The notes under the pieces were generated by a model. It searched no databases, had not been told where the DNA came from, and saw only the letters and a list, made by a program, of their open reading frames with translations. The position numbers and the translations under genes are program-made. From Ruminococcus sp. (lineage in GTDB: Bacteria > Bacillota > Clostridia > Oscillospirales > Ruminococcaceae): a stretch of DNA of 32,462 bases. Location of the stretch: NCBI GenBank assembly GCA_017521805.1, contig JAFXDK010000004.1, forward strand, positions 1-32,462, in the 5' to 3' direction. Positions 7,179-16,877 of this stretch are shown here, piece by piece; the first letter of the stretch is position 1, and each line of letters starts with the position of its first letter.

Positions 7179-8675
7179 TTAATCTTCCTTCCACCATGGT
7201 TTCATATTCGGGTCTCTCATAGGTTCTGTTGAATCTTCAATTTCATCGAGAGTAGCACCTGTGTCATCATATAAATCGTATTGATGAAACAGCACAAGCT
7301 CAACTATAGCTGTATCATCCTGCGTCATACGTCTCTGATAAGGACGATAGTAGTTATTGAGCAGGTCAATCGTCTCCTGCTTATGAACAGAATATACAGA
7401 ATAGCCAATTCCGTCTTCAGCCCAGAAAGTAGCATCTTCACCGGGCACCATATCCACACGGACTTTTTCCATATCGATAGTAGACGCAAAATCCGCAACC
7501 TTTCCTAAATCGCCTATTGATAAGTCAGTATATACCAGTTCGCGCTCGTATATCTCCTTAATATAGCTGTAAAGCTTCATTCTTCCCTCGTCCTTGACAA
7601 TGGAGAAAAGCTTCTGCATAGCAGCAGCCATGAATTTACGCTGATTCTGCATACGACCGATATCTCCCTGCATCCACTCGCGACGGAAACGGATAAACCA
7701 TTCAGCCTGTTCACCTGTGAGAGTTACATCTCCCTCGGGAATTATCTTATCAGCTTCGTATATGATTTCATTTTCAATAGTAATCGGTATGCCGCCAATA
7801 AGGTCAACAATATCAACAATATCAAAACAAGCTGTTGTGACATATGCATCAATGGGAATGCCAAAATTTTCCTGAACAGCATTTACAGTACGCTGTATAG
7901 GAGGCTGTATATTCGGGTCACCCATGGAATATACACTGTTGAATTTTCTCGTGATACTGCTTGTATAATCGGGCAGGCATGTATCACGTGGAATTTGAAG
8001 AATATTCATTCCTCCATGACCGATATCAAACTGAATAACCCACATAACATCAGTGTTGAATTCTTCTTCGTCGAATCCAAGGAATAATATACTATACTGT
8101 CCTTCAATAAGCTGCGGCAGATCGAGACCATCGTTGAACTCAGGTTCTTCTGATGAAGTATTCTCTTTCGGAAGCAGGTCAAGCTTCACATTTTCCTTGT
8201 TAAGCTCTCCTTCCTTTGCGGCAGGTTTAAGATTCTTAACATAATTCAGAACAGAAATATTTCCGCCGTTTTCTCTATCAACGAGAATCGGCATATTCAG
8301 AGCAAGAGCGCCCGCAATAACAATCGCTGAAACAACAGAGACGAATTTTACACTTATATTGATAAACTTTTCCAGTCTCTTTTCCTTTTTTGTTTTTTTT
8401 GCGTATTTCGCAATGTTATTCCGCGGCGGTACCTGCTGCTGTATATTTCCGCTGTTCTGGACTTTTACAAGCTTTTTTACAGCTGCCTGCGGTTTTTCAG
8501 CCTCATATCTGCCGCGGTATTCCGAGGGTTCAGCTTCATACCTTCCGCGGTACTGTGAAGGTTCAGCCTCATGTTTTCCGCGATATGCTTCGGAAGCTTC
8601 GGGATTTACCTTTACAAGCTTTCTGATTGGTTTATTCTGTGAGCTGTCATCTGAATGAAACTCTTTGTTTTCCAT
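7179..8675 (-). CDS. LytR-CpsA-Psr (LCP) family protein
   Basis: The 498-residue protein has a cytoplasmic N-terminal region of about 100 residues, one membrane helix (about 106-130) and an extracellular LCP domain (about 190-400). LCP enzymes transfer undecaprenyl-linked glycopolymers to peptidoglycan. Visible family motifs are LFLGFDEEE, the IPRDTCLP arginine/aspartate site, FNSVYSMGDP, DLIGGIPITI and RFRREWMQGDIGRMQNQ. The cytoplasmic region is unusual: three tandem 11-residue units of the type YRG(K/R)(H/Y)EAEPSx (31-63) flanked by two KLVKV copies. The ATG at 8675 has AGAGG six bases upstream; the ATG at 8681 would be too close. It lies between yqeK and rsfS. Confidence 0.93.
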   Translation of the reverse strand: MENKEFHSDDSSQNKPIRKLVKVNPEASEAYRGKHEAEPSQYRGRYEAEPSEYRGRYEAEKPQAAVKKLVKVQNSGNIQQQVPPRNNIAKYAKKTKKEKRLEKFINISVKFVSVVSAIVIAGALALNMPILVDRENGGNISVLNYVKNLKPAAKEGELNKENVKLDLLPKENTSSEEPEFNDGLDLPQLIEGQYSILFLGFDEEEFNTDVMWVIQFDIGHGGMNILQIPRDTCLPDYTSSITRKFNSVYSMGDPNIQPPIQRTVNAVQENFGIPIDAYVTTACFDIVDIVDLIGGIPITIENEIIYEADKIIPEGDVTLTGEQAEWFIRFRREWMQGDIGRMQNQRKFMAAAMQKLFSIVKDEGRMKLYSYIKEIYERELVYTDLSIGDLGKVADFASTIDMEKVRVDMVPGEDATFWAEDGIGYSVYSVHKQETIDLLNNYYRPYQRRMTQDDTAIVELVLFHQYDLYDDTGATLDEIEDSTEPMRDPNMKPWWKED

Positions 8676-8701
8676 TTTCATCCTCTTTTCGTTCTGTCAA
8701 T

Positions 8702-9289
8702 TCACTTCGTTTTAAGAAGCCTTGTATAAAAATTGTATCCATCTATGGTACAAGGCGGAACAAGTCCCCCTTTTTTTACAACCGATTTTATAGAAAAAAC
8801 AAATCCCTCAAGCATGGCTGCGTCAAGATTGCTGTATACAAGCTTACGCATTTTATCAACATCCTTATAAGTTCTGTCCGCTGATACAAGATCCCCAAGA
8901 TATACGATTTCTTCAAGCAGCGACATACCCGCCCTGCCTACTGTATGGAAACGGATTGAATTGATAATATCAATATCCTCTACTCCAAAAATATTCTTTA
9001 CAAAATACGCACCTGCAACAGCATGCCACAGTGAACGGGTTTCAAGCTCCTCGCGGCAAACCGCAAAGCCACTTTCAGCAATAAGGCGCTGCTGTTCTTC
9101 GGGTTCAAGCTCCTTACAGACATCATGAAGAAGCCCTGCAAAGTACGCTTTTTCGGAATCCTCGCCGTATTTTTCTGCAAGCTTTTTGCACTCAGTCGCA
9201 ACATTCAGAGAGTGCTGATATCTTTTGGACGAAAGGATTTCTTTAAGATATTTTTTCTTTTCATCTATATTATAGAACAAAAGTATCAC
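8702..9289 (-). CDS. yqeK: YqeK family HD-domain hydrolase (symmetrical Ap4A hydrolase type)
   Basis: The 195-residue protein carries the HD-domain ligands His26 (RYQHSLNV), His55-Asp56 (LLHDVCK), His89 (LWHAVAG), His115 (FHTVGR) and Asp133 (LGDLVSADR). This is the set typical of YqeK proteins that cleave Ap4A to two ADP. It overlaps nadD by 20 bases, as often in Firmicutes. The start is uncertain: GTG at 9289 has no clear ribosome binding site, whereas TTG at 9280 has GGGGTG six bases upstream and removes only three residues. Confidence 0.92.
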   Translation of the reverse strand: MILLFYNIDEKKKYLKEILSSKRYQHSLNVATECKKLAEKYGEDSEKAYFAGLLHDVCKELEPEEQQRLIAESGFAVCREELETRSLWHAVAGAYFVKNIFGVEDIDIINSIRFHTVGRAGMSLLEEIVYLGDLVSADRTYKDVDKMRKLVYSNLDAAMLEGFVFSIKSVVKKGGLVPPCTIDGYNFYTRLLKTK

Positions 9290-9881
9290 CCCGATACAAT
9301 TTTCTCAATGTAATATATTGTACTACATTTTCGTGAAGATAGCAAGAGATTTTTTCATTTTCTGCAATTTTTTTTCTGATTTCTGTTGAGGATATCTCCA
9401 GAGGTTCAACGGGACACACAATAATTCTCCCGAATTTTCGCAGATTTTCCGCTTTTTCTTCAAGAATTTCAAAATCTCCGTCATTTCTTGAAACCACAGC
9501 AAGAGTAACCTCTTTCAGAATATCTTCAAAGCGATTCCATTGGTCAAAACACATCAGCATATCGCTTCCTACAAGGAGAAAAAGCTCATCGTCGGGGAAA
9601 CGTCTGCGGAACTCCTCAACAGTATATATGGTATAGCTTTTTCTGTCGTTTTTCAGCTCATAATCGCATGGAAACAGCTTTTCGTTGCTCTCACAGGCAA
9701 GACAAAGCATTTCCATTCTGTCCTCACCCGAAGCATATTCATCGCTTGAACGGTGAGGACTTATCCGCGACGGCACAAGGTATACTCTGTCAAGATTAAG
9801 TATATCCACCGCGCTTTCAGCTAAATGAATATGCCCGTTATGGACAGGATTAAAACTGCCGCCGTATATGCCAATCCTCAT
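9270..9881 (-). CDS. nadD: Nicotinate-nucleotide adenylyltransferase
   Basis: The 203-residue enzyme transfers AMP from ATP to nicotinate mononucleotide, giving deamido-NAD. The nucleotidyltransferase signature GGSFNPVHNGH lies at 7-17 and the second motif ISSTEIRK near the C-terminus; SRISPHRS and VGSDMLMCFDQW are also typical of NadD. Its ATG overlaps the stop of yhbY (ATGA), so the two are translationally coupled. Downstream it overlaps yqeK. Confidence 0.96.
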   Translation of the reverse strand: MRIGIYGGSFNPVHNGHIHLAESAVDILNLDRVYLVPSRISPHRSSDEYASGEDRMEMLCLACESNEKLFPCDYELKNDRKSYTIYTVEEFRRRFPDDELFLLVGSDMLMCFDQWNRFEDILKEVTLAVVSRNDGDFEILEEKAENLRKFGRIIVCPVEPLEISSTEIRKKIAENEKISCYLHENVVQYITLRKLYRGDTFVL

Positions 9882-10180
9882 TTTGCTTTAGGAATATTTT
9901 CGATAACAGGCTCTTTCGGGTTGCGCTTGAAAAGCACGAATTTATTGCCTATTACCTGTACAACGTCAGCCCCTGTCTGCTCAGCCACAGCATCAGCGGC
10001 TTCTCTTGCGGTCCAGCCTGAATTTTCAAGTACTTTCAGCTTTATGAGTTCTCTTTTGCGGAGTGCCTCACCGATTTCTTTACACATAACCTCGGTAACG
10101 CCGCCTTTTCCAATCTGGAATATAGTTTCGTATTCTGCCGCAATACCACGGAGATACGCTCTCTGTTTACTTGTAAGCAT
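9878..10180 (-). CDS. yhbY: YhbY family RNA-binding protein (CRM domain)
   Basis: A 100-residue single CRM-domain protein with MLTSKQRAYLRGIA at the N-terminus and the conserved GKGG loop (24-27) followed by VTEVM. Members associate with pre-50S ribosomal particles and support ribosome assembly. It lies five bases after rdgB and overlaps nadD by four bases. The yhbY-nadD pair is common in Firmicutes. Confidence 0.94.
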   Translation of the reverse strand: MLTSKQRAYLRGIAAEYETIFQIGKGGVTEVMCKEIGEALRKRELIKLKVLENSGWTAREAADAVAEQTGADVVQVIGNKFVLFKRNPKEPVIENIPKAK

Positions 10181-10185
10181 AATTA

Positions 10186-10776
10186 TTATCCTTTCGCTAA
10201 CATCTCATATAACGCTCTTAAAGCAGCACCACGGTGACTGAGCGCATTTTTTTCCTCGGCTGTCATTTCAGCCATTGTCTTGTTTCCGACTATAAATACT
10301 GGATCATAGCCAAAGCCGTTTGTTCCACGCTCCTCATGACCTATCATTCCCTCGCAGGTGCCGTGTACTTCATCCGACTTTCCTGTCTTATCAAGGAATA
10401 CGATAGAACACACAAAACGTGCTGTGCGCTTTTCATCGGAAACTCCCTTAAGCTCATCAAGAAGCTTTGCACATTCCTGACCTTTAGGGGCATATCTTGC
10501 GGAATATACTCCCGGACCTCCGCCGAGAGCATCAACGCATAATCCGCTGTCATCGGCAAATACAGCCATATTCTCGCCGTATTTATCAGCGATTGCATTG
10601 TATACCTCTTCTGCTTTAATCTCAGCGTTTTCCTCAAATGTTGCACCTTTTTCGTCCGGATCGCAGTCAATATCAATATCGGCAAGCGACAGAACCTCTA
10701 TTCCGAGCGGCGAGAGTATTTCCCTTGCCTCACGGAGCTTATTCGCGTTATTTGTAGCAAAAACTATTTTATTCAT
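10186..10776 (-). CDS. rdgB: XTP/dITP diphosphatase (RdgB/HAM1 family)
   Basis: The 196-residue enzyme hydrolyses non-canonical purine triphosphates (XTP, dITP) to monophosphates and keeps them out of DNA and RNA. Family motifs are FATNNANKLREA at the N-terminus, FADDSGLCVDALGGGPGVYS with the catalytic aspartates, NGFGYDPVF and the C-terminal SHRGAALR. The frame is open upstream to 10860 but that part lies inside ftsY; the ATG at 10776 has GGCGGAG upstream and gives the normal length. It overlaps the end of ftsY by eight bases. Confidence 0.95.
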   Translation of the reverse strand: MNKIVFATNNANKLREAREILSPLGIEVLSLADIDIDCDPDEKGATFEENAEIKAEEVYNAIADKYGENMAVFADDSGLCVDALGGGPGVYSARYAPKGQECAKLLDELKGVSDEKRTARFVCSIVFLDKTGKSDEVHGTCEGMIGHEERGTNGFGYDPVFIVGNKTMAEMTAEEKNALSHRGAALRALYEMLAKG

Positions 10777-12250
10777 CGTCTCCGCCCTTTCTGCCGAAAA
10801 GTCTGCTGAAGAAACCTTTCTTTTTCTTCTTTTCTGGCTTGTTTTCAACAGTTTCCTCATCTGTCAATTCTACAGACTCTATAATTTCGGGAACGTCTTC
10901 GATTTCGGGTGCTTCCTCAATCTCAGGCGTTTCTTCTATCTCAGGGGTATCTTCCACATCCTCAGTTTCTTCAACCTCGGGAGTAAGTTCCACATCAGGT
11001 CCGAGTTCAACTTCGGGTACAAGTTTAACCTCGGGAGCATAAATAATTTCGGGAGTTTCTTCAACTTCCTCTGCTTCTTCAACATCGGAAACAGCTTCCA
11101 CTTCCTCTGTAAGTTCAACGTCTTTATGCTCGATTTCATCAGCGTGAATTACATCGGCAATATCCTCAATCTCAGGAACATCTTCAATATCTTCTGCTTC
11201 TTCGATTTCGGGAGTATCTTCAACCTCAGCAATTTCCTCAATCTCAGGTACTTCTTCAATTTCAGGTGCTTCTTCAATCTCAGGAATATCGTCTATATCC
11301 TCATTTTCCTCTGCTCTCTCAGCAGCATTTCGCTTAGCCTCGTCAATATCAAAGAGAGCGTCAACGAACATACGGCTGTCAAATGGCTGTAAATCGTCGA
11401 TTTTTTCACCTACACCGATAAGCTTTACAGGGATTCCCAACTCATTCTTGATTGAGATAACAATACCGCCCTTTGCAGTACCGTCAAGCTTGGTCAGAAC
11501 AATACCCGTAATGGGCGCTGTTTCGCTGAAAAGCTTAGCCTGACTTACCGCGTTCTGACCTGTTGTAGCGTCAAGAACAAGGAGTATTTCACGAGAGCAG
11601 TCCCCTGCCTTGCTGTCGATGATACGGTTTATCTTTTTAAGCTCCTCCATAAGATTTTTCTTGTTATGAAGTCTGCCTGCGGTATCAATTACCACAACAT
11701 CGCAGTTACGAGCCTTTGCGGCATCAAGAGAATCGTATACAACAGCTCCCGGGTCGCTTCCCTCAGCATGCTTGACTATCTCAACTCCTGCACGCTCAGT
11801 CCACACTTGCAGCTGGTCGATAGCTGCCGCACGGAAAGTATCAGCCGCCGCAACAACGACTTTTTTGCCCTCCTGCTTGAACTGGTGGCAGAGTTTACCG
11901 ATAGTTGTGGTCTTTCCTGCTCCGTTTACGCCAATAACCATAATTACAGCAGGTGATACTGACAAATCAAGTCCTGTGTCATCGCCCATAATATCAGCAA
12001 TAACCTCGTGAATAAGCTCCATAATGTCGTTAGGGTCGGTAATACCTCTTTCCTTGACAAGCTTACGCACTCTTTCGCATATTTCAACAGATGTATCAAC
12101 GCCGATATCGCTCATAATCATCTGTTCTTCAAGTTCTTCAAAAAGTTCCTCGTCTATTTTGGTAAATGAATTGAATACTCGCTGAAGTCCGCCGAGGAAG
12201 CTGTCCTTTGTCTTTTTCAGACCTTCAGCGATTTTAGTGAATAATCCCAT
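10769..12250 (-). CDS. ftsY: Signal recognition particle receptor FtsY with a C-terminal acidic domain
   Basis: Residues 1-305 form a normal NG domain: N-domain helices, G1 [10 protein letters not shown] (107-116), DTAGR (189-193), TKLDG (253-257) and the closing [12 protein letters not shown]. FtsY docks SRP-ribosome complexes at the membrane. In contrast to the common layout, there is no N-terminal acidic domain. Instead residues 312-470 are an acidic, proline-punctuated region with many PEIEE-like repeats, and the protein ends with a basic-hydrophobic tail ([17 protein letters not shown], 474-490). That tail resembles the membrane-targeting amphipathic helices seen at the N-terminus of other FtsY proteins. 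It follows smc by 54 bases and overlaps rdgB. The catalytic part looks intact. Confidence 0.96.
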   Translation of the reverse strand: MGLFTKIAEGLKKTKDSFLGGLQRVFNSFTKIDEELFEELEEQMIMSDIGVDTSVEICERVRKLVKERGITDPNDIMELIHEVIADIMGDDTGLDLSVSPAVIMVIGVNGAGKTTTIGKLCHQFKQEGKKVVVAAADTFRAAAIDQLQVWTERAGVEIVKHAEGSDPGAVVYDSLDAAKARNCDVVVIDTAGRLHNKKNLMEELKKINRIIDSKAGDCSREILLVLDATTGQNAVSQAKLFSETAPITGIVLTKLDGTAKGGIVISIKNELGIPVKLIGVGEKIDDLQPFDSRMFVDALFDIDEAKRNAAERAEENEDIDDIPEIEEAPEIEEVPEIEEIAEVEDTPEIEEAEDIEDVPEIEDIADVIHADEIEHKDVELTEEVEAVSDVEEAEEVEETPEIIYAPEVKLVPEVELGPDVELTPEVEETEDVEDTPEIEETPEIEEAPEIEDVPEIIESVELTDEETVENKPEKKKKKGFFSRLFGRKGGDDE

Positions 12251-12304
12251 AATATCCTCCGTTTATGATGATTTAAAGGGGTTTTTATGATTTGTATGTG
12301 AAAT

Positions 12305-15300
12305 TTATTGGATATCAGCCACGTCCTCTTGGAAATCCACCTGTTCCATTTTAAGAAGCTTTGATATGCCGTCCTCCTGCATTGTAACGCCGTAAAGCAC
12401 ATTTGCCTCCTCCATAGCACTTCGTCTATGAGTAACAAGGACAAACTGCGTCGTATCTGTAAAATTTTTCAGATACTGAGCATACTTTCTTACGTTTACC
12501 TCATCAAGAGCCGCATCAATCTCGTCAAGTATACAGAAAGGTGCAGGACGAAGTCTCAGAATTGCAAAATATATGGCAATCGCCACAAAGGACTGCTCAC
12601 CACCCGAAAGGGATATAAGGTTCTTGATAACCTTTCCGGGTGGTGCAACGCTGATTTCAATTCCCGATTCAAGAACATTTTCGGGGTCGGTGAGTATAAG
12701 TTCCGCCTTGCCGCCGCCGAAAAGCTCAACAAAGATTTCCTTGAAATTGGAATTTATAATCTTAAAGCTTTCGCTGAAAATACGACACATTTCTTCCGTA
12801 AGTTCAGATATTATCCTTTCAAGCTCTTTTTTGGAGTTCTGAACATCTGCAAGCTGTGCAGACATGAATTCATATCGTTCTGATACCTCGCGGTATTCCT
12901 CAACAGCGTCAACGTTTACACTTCCCAGAGCCTTGATTTTATTCTTGACTGAATTAAGTTCAATCTGAGCCGCCGCTATATCCTCGATTTTTTCAGCAGT
13001 CTGCACTGCCTCAGAGTACGTCATTTCGTACACGTCCATAAGCTGACGAACTATATTGTCAGTGTCACGATTTGCAGAATCACGACGTTCTTCAAGTCGT
13101 GTAACCTCTCCCGAAAGCTTCTCCTTAGCCTCATTAAGCTGTCGTATACCCTTTTGTATCTCGCTTACAAGGCGGTTCTGCTCTGTGTGGATATTCTGAT
13201 AACGCTGAATCTCCGCGTTATATTCATCGGCATTTCTGCCAACATTTTCAAGTTCAGCTTCAAGTCTTGCGATATCCCTTTGCTTTTCGCTGATAATGCG
13301 TTCATTCAGGCTGATTTCATTTTCAAAATGCCTGTTGTCACCGCTGAGACTTTCAAGCTCGGAATTTATGCGGATTATATCCTCATTTCTTGCCTGTATA
13401 TCCTTTGAAAGCTCCATTTCGCGTATTTTCATACCCGAAAGCTTTTCTGTAAGCTCTGCCCTTTCAAGACGGAGTTTTTCGCGGTTTTCCTGCTCTGCAT
13501 AAAGCTTTTTCTCAGCTTCCTTTATTTCCTCATCAAGCGCCGACGCTTCTTTTAAGGAATCAGCCTCCGTCTGCTTTGCCGCAGATATACGGTTTCTGAA
13601 TTCTTCCTGTTGTCTGTCGGAATTTTCCGCAGTCGCCCGAAGCTGTTCTATAAGGACTTCAAGACTTGAAAGCTCTGCATTTATGCGTATTTCAGCGGAA
13701 TCACACTCCGCAGATTCAGATTTCACAGACTCGCGGTCATATCTCAGTTTTTCTGCTTCTGCACGGAGCTTTTCCATTTTCCTGCTAAGCTCCTCACGCT
13801 GAATTGTAAGGCGGTTTATTTCAACATCAAGCTTATCAATTTCGTTTTTACGGGTAATAACTCCCGCTGATTTCTGCGCAGAACCTCCGGTAAAGGAACC
13901 TCCTGCGTTTATAACCTGACCGTCAAGGGTTACAATACGGAATTTATAGCCGTATTTTTTTGCAATAAGCGTTGCGGAATCAATATCCTCAGCAATGGCT
14001 ATACGTCCAAGGAGCGATGCGATAATTCCGCTGAACTTCGGGTCATATGCAACGATTTTATTCGCCATTGAGACAAATCCGTCGCAATCCTCCAGACCGT
14101 TCTCTTTCAGTTCATAGCCCTTAACAGAGGTAAGGGGCAGGAAAGTCGCTCTGCCTGCGTGATTTTCTTTAAGGAATCTGATTCCGCGCTTTGCGGCGTC
14201 CTCATTTTCCACGATGATATTCTGCATAGCACCGCCCAGAGCGGTTTCCACCGCAAGAGCATACTGTCCGTCAACGCTGATATTCTGCGCAACCGTGCCG
14301 TAAATTCCGCTGATTCTGCCCTGTTTTGAGGCTTTGAGTATCTGCTTTACGCTGCCTGCAAAGCCCTCCATGCTGTTTTCAAGGTCGATGAGGATTTTTT
14401 TCCTCTGCTGACAGTTTTTCAGCTCGTACAGGGATTTTTCGAATTCCTCTCGTGCCTTTTCAAAGCCCTCCTTGCGAGAGCCGTAAAGTCTTTCAACGCC
14501 GCTGAGTTTATTTGTCAATTCCGATTTTTTGTCGGATATTTTCAGTAATTCCGCCTTATTATCAGCAATTTTTTTGTTATATTCATTTACAGAGGATTCT
14601 ACATCTCCAACACTTTCAAGAAGCTCTGTAAGACGCTTTTCCTCGTCGTATGCCTGCTGTTTAGCGGATTCTGCGGCGAAATTCAACTCGCTCTGTCTGA
14701 TATGGAGATTACTTATCAGACTGTTAATTTCATCAACAAAAGTGCCGATTTCGGAATTTTTACCCTCGGCAGCTTCGGTATCAGCCATAAGCCTGCCGAT
14801 TTCCTTTGTAAGTGCGGCTTTTTCCGCTTCAAGAGCAGCAATGGTCTTTTCCGTCTCTTTAATGCGAAATTTCAGGTCACGTTTGGTTTCCTCGGAATCC
14901 TCCATAGACTTTTTCGCCTTTTGTATATCCTCTCTGCAATGGCTTATATCGTTCTCAAATACCGCAATATCTGACTTTTTCTGTGATGAGGACTGCTCTT
15001 CCTCAATCATTTTACGCCGAAGTTCGTCGGATTTAATTGTACATTCCTGCATACGACGATAACTGTTCTGTAATTTTTCTTCCTCGCGGGCAATGTCATT
15101 TTCGGTATTCTCATACTCTGCACTGCTGCGCAGAAGATTTTCCTCCAGCTTATCAAGCTTTACTTTCAGTTCGTCAAGGCGTGTAACCCACACCGACAGC
15201 TCCAGACGCTTTCTTTCTTCAGCAAGCTTAATGAATTTCTGCGCCTTTTCCGACTGTATTCTCAGATGTTCAACGCGGCTTTCGAGTTCAGAAAGTATAT

Positions 15301-15877
15301 CCGAAAGGCGAAGCAGATTTTCCTGTGAGGCTGTAAGTTTTCGTTCCGCTTCAAGCTTTTTGTAGCGGAATTTTGAGATTCCCGCCGCTTCCTCGAAAAT
15401 ATCACGGCGCTCACTGCTTTTCGCACCTACAATCTCCGCAATACGTCCCTGACCGATTATAGAATAACCGTCTCTGCCAAGTCCCGTATCCATAAAAAGC
15501 TCGTTTATATCTTTAAGGCGGCAGGCTCTGCCGTTTATCATATACTCGCTTTCACCGCTTCGGTAAAGCTTTCGTGTAACCGCAACATCATCCCCCATAT
15601 CCGTAAGGACATTGTCAGAATTGTCTATATTAAGAGTAACAGCGGCAAAGCCCATAGGCTTTCTTGCAACAGTACCGGAAAAAATAACGTCCTCCATTTT
15701 GTTTCCCCGGAGAGTTTTCGTAGACTGCTCACCGAGAACCCAGCGAACAGAGTCGCCGATATTACTTTTTCCGCTGCCGTTGGGACCAACTACCGCCGTC
15801 AGACCTTTGTCAAAGGTAAGACTTATTTTATCGGGAAACGACTTGAATCCCTGTATTTCCAATGATTTAAGATACAC
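12305..15877 (-). CDS. smc: Chromosome segregation protein SMC
   Basis: The 1190-residue protein is a full-length SMC ATPase that, with ScpA and ScpB, extrudes DNA loops and compacts the chromosome. Order: head half with Walker A GPNGSGKS (31-38), coiled coil (about 165-500), hinge (about 515-680, with SGIYGTVAQN and FLPLTSV), return coiled coil, then signature LSGGEQSFVAIAI (about 1090) and Walker B FCILDEIDAALDE. I chose GTG at 15877 because GGAGG lies seven bases upstream and the product then starts MYLKSLEIQGFKSF, the usual SMC N-terminus. It is four bases after the radical SAM gene. scpA and scpB are not in the window. Confidence 0.97.
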   Translation of the reverse strand: MYLKSLEIQGFKSFPDKISLTFDKGLTAVVGPNGSGKSNIGDSVRWVLGEQSTKTLRGNKMEDVIFSGTVARKPMGFAAVTLNIDNSDNVLTDMGDDVAVTRKLYRSGESEYMINGRACRLKDINELFMDTGLGRDGYSIIGQGRIAEIVGAKSSERRDIFEEAAGISKFRYKKLEAERKLTASQENLLRLSDILSELESRVEHLRIQSEKAQKFIKLAEERKRLELSVWVTRLDELKVKLDKLEENLLRSSAEYENTENDIAREEEKLQNSYRRMQECTIKSDELRRKMIEEEQSSSQKKSDIAVFENDISHCREDIQKAKKSMEDSEETKRDLKFRIKETEKTIAALEAEKAALTKEIGRLMADTEAAEGKNSEIGTFVDEINSLISNLHIRQSELNFAAESAKQQAYDEEKRLTELLESVGDVESSVNEYNKKIADNKAELLKISDKKSELTNKLSGVERLYGSRKEGFEKAREEFEKSLYELKNCQQRKKILIDLENSMEGFAGSVKQILKASKQGRISGIYGTVAQNISVDGQYALAVETALGGAMQNIIVENEDAAKRGIRFLKENHAGRATFLPLTSVKGYELKENGLEDCDGFVSMANKIVAYDPKFSGIIASLLGRIAIAEDIDSATLIAKKYGYKFRIVTLDGQVINAGGSFTGGSAQKSAGVITRKNEIDKLDVEINRLTIQREELSRKMEKLRAEAEKLRYDRESVKSESAECDSAEIRINAELSSLEVLIEQLRATAENSDRQQEEFRNRISAAKQTEADSLKEASALDEEIKEAEKKLYAEQENREKLRLERAELTEKLSGMKIREMELSKDIQARNEDIIRINSELESLSGDNRHFENEISLNERIISEKQRDIARLEAELENVGRNADEYNAEIQRYQNIHTEQNRLVSEIQKGIRQLNEAKEKLSGEVTRLEERRDSANRDTDNIVRQLMDVYEMTYSEAVQTAEKIEDIAAAQIELNSVKNKIKALGSVNVDAVEEYREVSERYEFMSAQLADVQNSKKELERIISELTEEMCRIFSESFKIINSNFKEIFVELFGGGKAELILTDPENVLESGIEISVAPPGKVIKNLISLSGGEQSFVAIAIYFAILRLRPAPFCILDEIDAALDEVNVRKYAQYLKNFTDTTQFVLVTHRRSAMEEANVLYGVTMQEDGISKLLKMEQVDFQEDVADIQ

Positions 15878-15881
15878 CTGC

Positions 15882-16877
15882 TCACCTCCGTCTGATTTCA
15901 TATTTCGGCACATTTTCGTCACCGATAATTTTTATACTCACGCCATGATTTTTAAAATATTCAACATTAGCTTTTTTATGCCCCATTGCCTTGCTTATAC
16001 AGGTGGGATTCACTGCAAAAACGAAATTAAATCCGTTTTTATTTTCGTAACTGATAAGCTCCTCCATTTTTCTGCGATATATGTTGCTTTCACATATCTC
16101 ACGGAATGCAGGGTGATAAAATCCACCAAGCATATCTCTTTCCACAAATTCCGAGGCATGAAGTCCGCATTTTATAACCTTTATGCCCTCATATTTAAAT
16201 TTCATCATGGCTATAGCAGAAAGTTCTGTCACTTCATCGAAAGAAAATGTGCTATACTCCCCAGATTTATAGAGCTCACCCAGTTTCGTGCCGTCAAGTA
16301 TTACTACGGGATAAATTCTCACCGTATTAGGACGGATTGCAGCTATCTTTTCAAGGGTTTCATATTCATCAGTCATATCGCTTTTGTAAAGCCCAATCAT
16401 CATCTGCAAACCAAGTTCAAATCCGTATCTGCGGATAAGTGCTGACGCTTTTTCAACATCGGCACAGCTGTGACCGCGCTCGTTTGCTTCAAGTACCTTA
16501 TCCGACATAGACTGAGCGCCCAGCTCAATTGACGTAACACCATAACGTTTCAGCAGTGTCAGGATTTCGTCGTCTATACAATCGGGACGTGTAGATATAC
16601 GTATACCGCTGAATTTTCCCTCTCCCACAAAGGAGTGAGCCGCTTCAAGCAGTTCTGTCATATATGCCCTTGGAATTGCTGTAAAACTTCCGCCGAAAAA
16701 GGCAATTTCCGTATTTTCAGGGGATTTCACCTCTGCAAGAGCCTTGCCGCATATCTCCCTTACATCGTCCCCATGAGGTATATGCTGTGCGCCGCTTATT
16801 GTCCGCTGGTCGCAGAAACTGCACCTGTGGGGACAGCCGATGTGAGGGATAAATATTGATATATTTGCGTGTTTCAT
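15882..16877 (-). CDS. Elp3-like radical SAM protein without acetyltransferase domain
   Basis: The 331-residue protein begins with a radical SAM cluster site, IGCPHRCSFCDQ, giving C-x3-C-x2-C (15, 19, 22). It continues with FFGGSFTAIP, an ISTRPD strand and ELGAQSMSD, all typical of the Elp3/YhcC-like branch. The last part (about 240-331) has no recognisable GNAT acetyltransferase motif, unlike eukaryotic and archaeal Elp3. This gene type commonly lies between rnc and smc in Clostridia, and it overlaps rnc by four bases here. The substrate is unknown; a tRNA or nucleotide modification is plausible from the family only. Confidence 0.88.
   Translation of the reverse strand: MKHANISIFIPHIGCPHRCSFCDQRTISGAQHIPHGDDVREICGKALAEVKSPENTEIAFFGGSFTAIPRAYMTELLEAAHSFVGEGKFSGIRISTRPDCIDDEILTLLKRYGVTSIELGAQSMSDKVLEANERGHSCADVEKASALIRRYGFELGLQMMIGLYKSDMTDEYETLEKIAAIRPNTVRIYPVVILDGTKLGELYKSGEYSTFSFDEVTELSAIAMMKFKYEGIKVIKCGLHASEFVERDMLGGFYHPAFREICESNIYRRKMEELISYENKNGFNFVFAVNPTCISKAMGHKKANVEYFKNHGVSIKIIGDENVPKYEIRRR

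Noticed and set aside
10850-11310. CRISPR-like repetition
   Set aside because: The repeats are imperfect, codon-phased and encode PEIEE-type protein repeats; there are no constant repeats with unique spacers.
10598-11392. Plus-strand frame of 264 codons with a periodic Phe/Asn/Leu pattern
   Set aside because: Its periodicity mirrors the acidic repeats of FtsY on the other strand, and it also overlaps rdgB; no start signal.
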